Assembly (NCBI GenBank): GCA_017936985.1 | Contig: JAGBEM010000256.1 | Location: 1 to 10,747, forward strand | Length of the DNA stretch: 10,747 bases | DNA from: Oscillospiraceae bacterium | Lineage (GTDB): Bacteria > Bacillota_A > Clostridia > Oscillospirales > Oscillospiraceae | Reading direction: 5' to 3' | Shown here: positions 1-6,086 of the stretch, one piece after another | Layout of the letters: the number at the start of each line of letters is the position of its first letter | How positions within the stretch are numbered: position 1 is the first letter of the stretch | Notes under the pieces: generated by a model | What the model saw: only the letters and a program-made list of their open reading frames with translations | The model's database searches: none | What the model was told of the DNA's origin: nothing | Made by a program: the position numbers and the translations under genes

Positions 1-603
1 CACAGTGAAGGGAATAATCCGGTGGTTCTGGCGGGCGGGATGGTTCATCCGGCCGGCGTAGCCCTCGTTCTCAGCGCACAGCTGGCACTTGGGATAGCTG
101 GACTGGGGTGCGTTTTTCGCCGCAGCAATTGCCTTGGGGTCTTTTTCCGGCTTGGAAAGGTTGATGGTAATATCCATATGGCCGTATTCGGAAGCGTACT
201 TCCAGCGCATATCCTTAGCGATGCGGTAGCGGCGGATGTAGTCCGTGTCGCAGCTGAACTGATAGTACCAGTCGGTAGCTGCCACGGGATCAACGGCATA
301 CTTTTCATGAAAGGTTCGGATCACCTCTCTGGGCATGGGTGTCAGTGCGCCCATGATCCGGGTATCGTAAAGATCCCGGGCAGTAATATTGTCCTCGCAC
401 AGGCCCTTTTCACAAGCATAGTCCAAAAGGCCCTTAAGGATCTCTTCCAAATCCTCGGTCTGAGGCTCATCGGAGGGAATATAGTCGTCCTTGCCCATCA
501 GATCCAACAGCCGGTTGGTCAACACCATGTGATCACAGGGCTCTGCCAAACCGGTATTCATAGCATAGGAAACAAGGGAATCTATATAAGTTTCGATCTG
601 CAT
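1..603 (-). CDS. galT: Galactose-1-phosphate uridylyltransferase, class II (N-terminal 201 residues; gene continues past the left edge)
   Basis: Cytoplasmic Leloir enzyme that transfers UMP from UDP-glucose to galactose-1-phosphate, giving UDP-galactose and glucose-1-phosphate. The 201 visible residues match the Firmicutes-type GalT family (usually about 490-500 residues), not the shorter E. coli type. Residues 173-176 (CQLC) followed by ENEGYAGR, and residues 187-194 (NHPARQNH), are typical of this family. The catalytic His region lies outside the window. The ATG at 601-603 is preceded by a GGAGGAG ribosome binding site that overlaps the end of galK. Only 3 bases separate the galK stop from this start, so the two genes are translationally adjacent in one operon transcribed leftward. 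The frame is open to position 1. The family call is secure; the missing two thirds of the protein cannot be checked. Confidence 0.95.
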   Translation of the reverse strand, partial: MQIETYIDSLVSYAMNTGLAEPCDHMVLTNRLLDLMGKDDYIPSDEPQTEDLEEILKGLLDYACEKGLCEDNITARDLYDTRIMGALTPMPREVIRTFHEKYAVDPVAATDWYYQFSCDTDYIRRYRIAKDMRWKYASEYGHMDITINLSKPEKDPKAIAAAKNAPQSSYPKCQLCAENEGYAGRMNHPARQNHRIIPFTV

Positions 604-606
604 AGC

Positions 607-1824
607 TTACTCCTCCACAATCGCCTCAACGCCGCCCTGGGGACGGATAGAAAGCACATGGCAAGCACCCTGTCCCAGCACTGCGTCGATACCGGCGCGG
701 AAGGTTTCCAGGATTTCAAAGGGTACGAAAGCCTGCACCGTACCGGCAAAGCCGCCGCCGTGGACCCGGTAGCCGCCTTTGCCCTGCAAATACTTCTCGC
801 ACAGGCACAGAGCCACTGCCACATCCTGATGAGCCTTATAACCGGCAGGGATTACATTCTGCAGGTACATCCAGGAGGAATGGCCGCTTTCCTTGATCAG
901 CCGCAGAAACTCGTTGAAGTCGCCGCTGCGCAGGGCTGCTACCTGCTTGATGACCCGGTTGTTGTCATCATAGAAGTGGATCGCCCGGAGCACTGCCCGG
1001 TCGCCGCACTTTTCCCGCAGAGCAGGGATGGCAGCATAGAAATCCTTTTCGTCGATCTGGGTCAGCACTTCCTTGCCGAAGTAATCGCAGACAGAGCGCA
1101 TCTCCTTGGTGATGGCGGCATACTCATCGGTCAAGTCTGCATGATCCGCACCGGAATCAATTATACACAGAGCATGGCCGCAGGACGAAAAATCAAAGTC
1201 AACGGACTCGATGACCGGATTTTCCTTCTCGAGAAAATCGATGGTCACCAGGCCGCCCACTGCGGAGGCCGTCTGATCCATCAGACCACAGGGCTTGCCA
1301 AAGTAGACATTTTCCGCATACTGACCGATCCGGGCAACTTCCGGCTGAGAGACCTTGTTATCAAAAAACAGACCGTTGATGATCGTACCAATGAGTACCT
1401 CAAAAGCAGCAGAGGAAGACAGGCCGGAGCCGGGCAGGACTGTGGACTCCGCATAGGCGTCAAAGCCTTCCACCTTGCAGCCCAGCTGGGTAAACCGGGC
1501 AGCTACGCCACGGATCAAGGCGGGTGTAGAGTTAATTTCCTCCGGTTTGACCTTCAGATCGGTCACATCCACCTGGCACATAGGATAGCCCTGGGACTGG
1601 ATGCGGATGATATTCGTACCGTTGACCCGAACTGCCGCATTAGTGTCCAGATTGACAGCCGCTGCCAGCACATGGCCCCGCTGATGGTCGGTATGGTTGC
1701 CGCCGATCTCGGTGCGTCCGGGAGCGGAAAAATAGCGCTCCGGTATGCCACCAAAAGTTTTTTCAAAACCAGCCTGCAGACTTGCCGCCTGGGCATCACT
1801 CAGCTTCAGAATTTGCTTATGCAT
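607..1824 (-). CDS. galK: Galactokinase
   Basis: Phosphorylates galactose with ATP to galactose-1-phosphate, the first committed Leloir step, in the cytoplasm. The 405-residue length is normal for a GHMP-family galactokinase. All three family motifs are present. Residues 36-47 form the sugar-binding signature (G-R-T-E-I-G-G-N-H-T-D-H), with the catalytic Arg at 37. Residues 131-140 (PGSGLSSSAA) are the GHMP ATP-binding loop. Residues 355-361 (HGGGFAG) are motif 3, with Ala where GGGFGG is usual. D183 in GLMDQ is the expected catalytic base. The frame is open 16 codons further upstream, but the ATG at 1824 is preferred because AGGAGG sits 8 bases before it and homologs begin just ahead of the PGR motif. 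It is first in the galK-galT operon, driven from the intergenic region 1825-1920. Confidence 0.96.
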   Translation of the reverse strand: MHKQILKLSDAQAASLQAGFEKTFGGIPERYFSAPGRTEIGGNHTDHQRGHVLAAAVNLDTNAAVRVNGTNIIRIQSQGYPMCQVDVTDLKVKPEEINSTPALIRGVAARFTQLGCKVEGFDAYAESTVLPGSGLSSSAAFEVLIGTIINGLFFDNKVSQPEVARIGQYAENVYFGKPCGLMDQTASAVGGLVTIDFLEKENPVIESVDFDFSSCGHALCIIDSGADHADLTDEYAAITKEMRSVCDYFGKEVLTQIDEKDFYAAIPALREKCGDRAVLRAIHFYDDNNRVIKQVAALRSGDFNEFLRLIKESGHSSWMYLQNVIPAGYKAHQDVAVALCLCEKYLQGKGGYRVHGGGFAGTVQAFVPFEILETFRAGIDAVLGQGACHVLSIRPQGGVEAIVEE

Positions 1825-1882
1825 ATGTATGTCCTCCTGATACAGTTTGATCAGATCGCCATTTCTTGGCATTATATTTCAT

Positions 1883-1911
1883 ATTATACACCCTGCTATC
1901 AAAAAATGGAA
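1883..1911 (-). promoter_or_regulatory. Probable galK-galT promoter
   Basis: Read on the minus strand, a perfect TATAAT lies at 1883-1888 inside the 11-mer GGTGTATAATA (1882-1892). A second TATAAT is at 1871-1876. The -35 region is weak: TTCCAT at 1906-1911 with a 17-bp spacer is the best available. A strong -10 with a poor -35 suits activator dependence, but no operator palindrome was recognised. This promoter is back-to-back with the queT promoter, with only 8 bp between the two -35 boxes. Confidence 0.5.
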
Positions 1912-1919
1912 GTGGTAAC

Positions 1920-1948
1920 TTGACTTTTTCTGAGAATCTGTATATAAT
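1920..1948 (+). promoter_or_regulatory. queT promoter
   Basis: TTGACT at 1920-1925, a 17-bp spacer and TATAAT at 1943-1948 form a near-consensus sigma-A-type promoter. Transcription would start at about 1955, just ahead of the riboswitch. Confidence 0.8.
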
Positions 1949-1963
1949 CACTAAAAATCCATA

Positions 1964-2002
1964 GGACAGTTCGAGACCCTCCTGTCGGTAAACAAAACTA
2001 GG
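1964..2002 (+). promoter_or_regulatory. preQ1-I riboswitch aptamer
   Basis: Stem P1 pairs GACAG (1965-1969) with CTGTC (1982-1986). The 12-nt loop (1970-1981) begins UUC-x-AG, as in the B. subtilis queC aptamer, and ends in C, the expected ligand-pairing position. The A-rich tail at 1989-2002 (TAAACAAAACTAGG) closely resembles the Thermoanaerobacter aptamer tail. A pseudoknot can form between loop A1974/G1975 and tail C1998/U1999, and C1972 with G2001. The class senses 7-aminomethyl-7-deazaguanine (preQ1). Its place just before queT, a preQ1/queuosine-precursor transporter, strongly supports the call. Identification is by eye against known members; no covariance search was run. Confidence 0.88.
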
Positions 2003-2007
2003 CATTG

Positions 2008-2032
2008 AAAGGGGCGCATTGCGCCTCTTTTT
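2008..2032 (+). terminator. Riboswitch-controlled intrinsic terminator
   Basis: AAAGGGGCGC (2008-2017) pairs with GCGCCTCTTT (2021-2030): 10 bp with one G-U, loop ATT, and T residues running to 2032. It begins 6 bases after the aptamer tail, the normal arrangement for a preQ1-off switch acting by transcription termination before queT. Confidence 0.82.
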
Positions 2033-2033
2033 C

Positions 2034-2064
2034 GCGGACAGGGGGAGTTTGCCTGTCCGCTTTT
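2034..2064 (+). terminator. Second perfect hairpin in the queT leader (possible second terminator)
   Basis: GCGGACAGG (2034-2042) pairs perfectly with CCTGTCCGC (2052-2060) around a 9-nt loop, followed by TTTT (2061-2064). It ends 10 bases before the queT ribosome binding site and does not cover it. It could be a back-up terminator. Its arms repeat the aptamer P1 sequences (GGACAG and CTGTC), so alternative pairing with the aptamer is possible. The role is inferred. Confidence 0.5.
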
Positions 2065-2081
2065 CATTTGGAGGAACCGTT

Positions 2082-2588
2082 ATGCGCCGCAATACCCGTA
2101 TGCTTACCCACGCCGCACTGATCGCTGCACTCTACGCAGCGCTGACATATCTGCAAAATCTTCTGATCCCCGGCTCTGCCAGCTGGGCGATCCAGTTCCG
2201 GGTTTCGGAGGCTTTGTGCATTCTGGCACTGTTTACCCCTGCCGCCATTCCGGGACTTAGCATCGGCTGTCTGGTGTTCAATTTGTCCTATTCCGGCGCA
2301 CTGCCGCTGGATCCTCTGGTAGGCACCGCTGCCACTGCACTGGCATCCGCCGCCATGTGGCTCAGCCGTAAATGGACGGTAAAGGGTTTCCCCCTGTTTG
2401 CTCTGCTGATGCCGGCAGTTTTTAATGCCTTTTTGGTGGGATGGGAGATTGACCTGTACATTGGCGGCGGCTTCTGGCTCAACGTATTGTATGTCGCCAT
2501 CGGCGAAGCAGCAGTTCTGCTGATCCTTGGTACAGCTCTTTTCTATGCCATGAAAGCCCGCCATCTGGATCAGCGGTTGTTTGGATAA
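2082..2588 (+). CDS. queT: QueT family ECF transporter S-component (queuosine precursor uptake)
   Basis: A 168-residue, very hydrophobic membrane protein of the QueT family. It binds a queuosine precursor (probably preQ1 or a related base) in the membrane and works with a shared EcfA/EcfA'/EcfT energising module, which is not encoded in this window. About six membrane segments can be drawn, including residues 10-28, 44-70, 85-105, 112-130 and 140-162. Family-typical stretches are FRVSEAL near residue 40, FTPAAIPGLSIGC, and PAVFNAFLVGW near residue 120. The frame opens earlier (2019), but that extension lies in the terminator hairpins. The ATG at 2082 has GGAGGA at 2070-2075 and is chosen. It is a single-gene unit controlled by the preQ1-I riboswitch and closed by the hairpin at 2595-2620. 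Confidence 0.92.
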   Translation: MRRNTRMLTHAALIAALYAALTYLQNLLIPGSASWAIQFRVSEALCILALFTPAAIPGLSIGCLVFNLSYSGALPLDPLVGTAATALASAAMWLSRKWTVKGFPLFALLMPAVFNAFLVGWEIDLYIGGGFWLNVLYVAIGEAAVLLILGTALFYAMKARHLDQRLFG

Positions 2589-2594
2589 TAGCAA

Positions 2595-2620
2595 AAGCAG
2601 GATGCTGAAGCATCCTGCTT
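2595..2620. terminator. Bidirectional terminator between queT and the M3 peptidase gene
   Basis: AAGCAGGATGC (2595-2605) and GCATCCTGCTT (2610-2620) form a perfect 11-bp stem with a TGAA loop. T-rich sequence follows on the plus side (TTGCTTTATT), and TTTTGC follows on the minus side. It sits between convergent stop codons at 2588 and 2625. Confidence 0.85.
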
Positions 2621-2624
2621 TGCT

Positions 2625-4229
2625 TTATTGAAGCACCTCTTCCAGTGTCTTTCGTACGGTTTCCACTCTACCCTGAGCGAAAGGGCTGACCAGTCCTGCC
2701 GCCTCAACAAAGGCCAGGAAGTCCCCTTCCAGCGTGTCCAGATTTTCTTCGTATATTGCAAGACCGGTACCGGCGTTCTCCTTTTCCAGTTGATACAGCT
2801 GCAGCGCCGCGTCATTGCTGACCACATAGCTGATGATATACATGGGGCTTGTGAAGAAATGGGGGATCAGCACAAAATCCCGGCTGTCCCAGCCCCAGGA
2901 GTCGAAGCCGTAGGCGGTTCCCACCTGCTTGTAAAGGGCATAGACATTTTCAATTGTCAGCTCTTCACCCTTCAGGTCGTAGACCTGTTGCTCAAAGCTG
3001 GCAAAACAGGACTGCTCCACATACAGATTCAGACAGTCGATCATTTTCATGACCGCCAGCTCCTCTGTACCCACATAGCACAGGCTCAGGTACTCCAGTC
3101 CCTGGGAGAAAAACTCCGCCACATCGATCCCCACCTGAGTGCCCCAGGACGCATAGTCATTGCAGAAATGTCCAAATTCATGGGTGAAGGTCAGTTTGTC
3201 TGCAACCGTACCGTCCGGATTTACAAAGACATAAGGCTCTCCATAATTGCTCAGATAGATCTCAAAGGATGCATTATACTTCTTATCGCTGTAGGAAATG
3301 TCGTAAAGGCCGGCTGTTTCCATCAAGTCAAAGGCTTCCTGGATGGTGCCGCCCATCTTTCCGGCGCAGTTTTTCACATATTGATAGGTATCCGCTTCGG
3401 CTGCGTATTTTCCGGCGATCTGCCAGTATTTACTAATGTCCGCTTCCCGGTACAGCGGCACCAATTCCCGGGCAATGGCATCCAAATAATCCTCAGCATG
3501 ATCCGGTGTATAATCCCGGTGGTAATAGAAATCGTAGGCAAAGCTGGGAAAATCCTCATAACCTGCATACTCTGCCATCTGCTGGCGCACCTTGACCAGC
3601 TCCACAAACAGCTCAGCCATCTGGGCACCGATGGTGGTGAAGAACTTTTCAGAATAATACTCTGCAGTCATGGACTGCTCCGTCAGCTCATAATACCGGC
3701 TTTCCAACTGAGCTTCCTGCTCTGCCAGGGCAGTAAAAGTCTCATCCCAAATACTTTCTCCTTCAAAATCATCGAAGAAGCCTTCGCCGAAGTAGTCCTC
3801 CGCTTCCAGTTCCTCCTTGATATCACAGGCCTCCAGCGCGTAGAGCATTTGATCCAGTGTCGCGTCCACCTTTGTGCCGGTTTCCAGACAGTAGTTGTAC
3901 TCTTTCTCCCAGTAGGTGTCCGTCAGATCCTTACAATAATAAATATTGGCAAGGGCGTAATTGGTGTAGTAAAAGTGGTAATCTTCATAAAAAGAGAACA
4001 CCTTTTCCATCACCGCATCCGCGCTCTCCCCCGCCTCCACCGCATCCAGCACCGCCTGAGACTTGGTATCCAATGCAGATACATCCGGACGGGTATATTC
4101 CATATCCTTGAACGCCACGATCTCCGGTTTCCGGCCCAACAGCGCATCCAGATCCACCGGTGTGCAGCCAACCAGGAAACACGCGATCACAAGGCAAATT
4201 GCTGTCCATTGCAGCCACTTTTTCTTCAT
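2625..4229 (-). CDS. M3 family (oligoendopeptidase F-like) metallopeptidase, predicted lipoprotein
   Basis: A 534-residue predicted zinc peptidase anchored outside the cell membrane. Residues 1-22 are a lipoprotein signal: KKK, a hydrophobic core, then lipobox LVGC with acylated Cys22. The zinc motif HEFGH is at 350-354, within LTFTHEFGHFC. E372 in DVAEFFSQ fits the third zinc ligand of M3 enzymes (usual context VExPSQ). Near residue 450-470 the stretch PHFFTSPMYIISY matches the M3 substrate-binding His/Tyr segment. The middle (about 79-165) is rich in Tyr and acidic residues. Most M3 oligopeptidases are cytoplasmic, so the lipoprotein signal suggests trimming of peptides outside the cell; substrates are unknown. 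The frame is open far upstream to 4673, across the divergent ABC gene. The start at 4229 is chosen for its GGAGGGG ribosome binding site and for the signal peptide. It is a single gene with its own promoter, divergent from the ABC operon. Confidence 0.88.
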   Translation of the reverse strand: MKKKWLQWTAICLVIACFLVGCTPVDLDALLGRKPEIVAFKDMEYTRPDVSALDTKSQAVLDAVEAGESADAVMEKVFSFYEDYHFYYTNYALANIYYCKDLTDTYWEKEYNYCLETGTKVDATLDQMLYALEACDIKEELEAEDYFGEGFFDDFEGESIWDETFTALAEQEAQLESRYYELTEQSMTAEYYSEKFFTTIGAQMAELFVELVKVRQQMAEYAGYEDFPSFAYDFYYHRDYTPDHAEDYLDAIARELVPLYREADISKYWQIAGKYAAEADTYQYVKNCAGKMGGTIQEAFDLMETAGLYDISYSDKKYNASFEIYLSNYGEPYVFVNPDGTVADKLTFTHEFGHFCNDYASWGTQVGIDVAEFFSQGLEYLSLCYVGTEELAVMKMIDCLNLYVEQSCFASFEQQVYDLKGEELTIENVYALYKQVGTAYGFDSWGWDSRDFVLIPHFFTSPMYIISYVVSNDAALQLYQLEKENAGTGLAIYEENLDTLEGDFLAFVEAAGLVSPFAQGRVETVRKTLEEVLQ

Positions 4230-4256
4230 CCGATCCCCTCCCGGAGCTTTTTCTAC

Positions 4257-4285
4257 AGAATAACACATCCCATCCTTTTCTGCAA
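4257..4285 (-). promoter_or_regulatory. Promoter of the M3 peptidase lipoprotein gene
   Basis: On the minus strand, TTGCAG (4280-4285), a 17-bp spacer and TATTCT (4257-4262) form a reasonable sigma-A-type promoter about 28 bases before the start codon. Confidence 0.6.
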
Positions 4286-4304
4286 CAAATTTCCGGAGTT
4301 TACC

Positions 4305-4333
4305 TTTACAGTGCGAAAAAAGAATGTTAAAAT
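4305..4333 (+). promoter_or_regulatory. Promoter of the ABC exporter operon
   Basis: TTTACA (4305-4310), a 17-bp spacer and TAAAAT (4328-4333) lie 32-60 bases before the GTG start. The promoter is divergent from the M3 peptidase promoter, all within 135 bp. No MarR- or TetR-like regulator gene or clear operator palindrome is present here. Confidence 0.65.
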
Positions 4334-4364
4334 ATGCGTATCTTTTTATTGGAGGGACAGCTTT

Positions 4365-6086
4365 GTGAAAGCCCTGCTCAAATATATAAAGCCCTGGGGC
4401 TGGTTTCTTTTGTTCACCACAGTTATCAAAGTTTCCGGCGCAGTCACAGAGCTTCTGATCCCCTATCTGATGGAGATCATGCTGGATGAGAAGGTGCCTG
4501 CCGGCGACTTGACCGCCATCTACGCTCTGGGCGGCGGTATGCTGCTTTGCGCGGTACTGACTGTCTGTTTGAATGTTACAGCCAACCGGATGGCCGCCAA
4601 AAGCTCCGGGCAGGTTACTCTGGCCATCCGCCACGACCTGTTCCGAAAGCTGCAAAGTTTGTCTTCCCGGCAAATAGACGCGCTGACCACGCCATCGGCG
4701 GTTTCCCGGCTGACCAGCGATACCTATAATATTAACCAGATGTTTGCCCGTATGCAGCGTATGGGTATCCGGGCCCCTATTATGCTGGTGGGCGGCGTCG
4801 CCATGATGCTAAGTATGGATCCCGTGCTGGCACTGGTTCTGATTGCGCTGCTGCCCATTATCGCGGTAGTTGTCTATTTCGTCACAAAGACCAGCATCCC
4901 CCTGCACACCCGGCAGCAGACGGTGCTAGATGATGTGGTCCGCACTGTGCAGGAAAATATCACCGGAATCCGGGTCATCAAGGCTCTGAGTAAAACAGAA
5001 TACGAAAAAGCGCGGTTTCGCAAGGTCAACGACGAACTGTCCGACACCGGTCTGAAAGCCGGTCTTATTACCTCCATCACCAATCCGGTGGCAACACTGA
5101 CACTGAACTTAGGCTTGACGCTGGCAGTGGTCATCGGCGCTTACCGGGTCAACGGCGGTGCCAGCGAAAGCGGTGTTGTGGTAGCATTTTTGCAGTATTT
5201 TACGCAAATTTTGAATGCCATGCTGGGTGTTACCCGGATCTTTGTCATGTGTTCCAAGGGCATCGCCAGCGCCAACCGGGTTTCGGATGTGCTGGCACTG
5301 CCGGAGGATCTTTCCGTTCTGCCCGCCGGGCAGCCGGAAGCCCAGGCATCTCATATTGAATTCCGGGATGTGTCTTTCTCCTATACAGGAATCGGTCAGA
5401 ATATCTCGCACCTTTCTTTCCGTTTGGAGCATGGACAGACATTGGGTATTTTGGGGCCTACAGGCTCCGGAAAATCCACCATTATCAACCTGCTTCTGCG
5501 ACTTTACGATCCGGACGAGGGGCAAATTCTCATCGACGGACAGGACATACGCACCATTGATGCCGATACATTGCGAAAGAAATTTGGTACGGTTTTCCAA
5601 AATGATTTCGTCACCGAAAGCACCATTGCCCATAATATCGATTTCTTCCGCAGTCTTTCTGATGATGCCCTGCGCCGGGCGGCAGAAGATGCCCAGGCAG
5701 CGGATTTCATTGCCCAAAAGGACGGCGGTATGGATGCCGAGGTTATGGTCCGGGGCAACAATCTTTCCGGCGGCCAAAAACAGCGGCTGCTGATCGCCCG
5801 GGCACTGGCAGCTGACCCGGAGATCCTCATTCTGGACGATGCCTCCTCTGCATTGGACTACCGCACTGACGCAGCACTGCGCCGGGCGTTACGGGAGGGC
5901 TACCGCAACACCACCACGGTCCTGGTCGCCCAGCGAATCAGTTCCCTGCGCCATGCAGATCTCATTCTCGTGCTTCATGACGGCGCTGTGATCGGCGCAG
6001 GCTCCCACGATGCACTCATGCAGTCCTGCGAAGAATACCGGATCATCTCCAACATCCAGATGGGTGACGGAAAGGAGGCGATCTGA
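4365..6086 (+). CDS. ABC exporter half-transporter A (permease fused to ATPase, degenerate ATP site)
   Basis: A 573-residue type IV ABC exporter subunit, the normal length for BmrC/LmrC/TM287-like proteins. Residues 1 to about 300 form the membrane domain with roughly six helices (for example 10-35, 52-75, two within 130-170, and two within 235-295). The ATPase domain follows: Walker A GPTGSGKST at 364-372, intact signature LSGGQ at 467-471 and Walker B ILILDD with D491. The catalytic Glu is replaced by D492, and the switch His by Q523 (VAQRIS), so its own ATP site should be poorly hydrolytic. This pattern defines one half of a heterodimeric exporter whose partner is the next gene. The start is GTG at 4365, with GGAGGG 8 bases upstream; the longer open frame upstream is antisense to the M3 gene and is not coding. 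Substrate is unknown; drugs or lipids are typical for the family. Confidence 0.93.
   Translation: MKALLKYIKPWGWFLLFTTVIKVSGAVTELLIPYLMEIMLDEKVPAGDLTAIYALGGGMLLCAVLTVCLNVTANRMAAKSSGQVTLAIRHDLFRKLQSLSSRQIDALTTPSAVSRLTSDTYNINQMFARMQRMGIRAPIMLVGGVAMMLSMDPVLALVLIALLPIIAVVVYFVTKTSIPLHTRQQTVLDDVVRTVQENITGIRVIKALSKTEYEKARFRKVNDELSDTGLKAGLITSITNPVATLTLNLGLTLAVVIGAYRVNGGASESGVVVAFLQYFTQILNAMLGVTRIFVMCSKGIASANRVSDVLALPEDLSVLPAGQPEAQASHIEFRDVSFSYTGIGQNISHLSFRLEHGQTLGILGPTGSGKSTIINLLLRLYDPDEGQILIDGQDIRTIDADTLRKKFGTVFQNDFVTESTIAHNIDFFRSLSDDALRRAAEDAQAADFIAQKDGGMDAEVMVRGNNLSGGQKQRLLIARALAADPEILILDDASSALDYRTDAALRRALREGYRNTTTVLVAQRISSLRHADLILVLHDGAVIGAGSHDALMQSCEEYRIISNIQMGDGKEAI

Noticed and set aside
22..1923. 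A 633-codon open frame on the plus strand
   Set aside because: It is antisense to galK and galT, both of which carry full family motifs. The translation shows no recognisable family and there is no matching ribosome binding site.
2628..4364. A long in-frame upstream extension of ABC subunit A (1152 codons in total)
   Set aside because: The extension runs antisense through the M3 peptidase gene and its translation resembles no transporter. The GTG at 4365 with GGAGGG gives a normal-length exporter subunit.
4230..4673. An upstream extension of the M3 peptidase on the minus strand
   Set aside because: It would cross the divergent promoter region and overlap the ABC gene. The start at 4229 has a ribosome binding site and a lipoprotein signal peptide.
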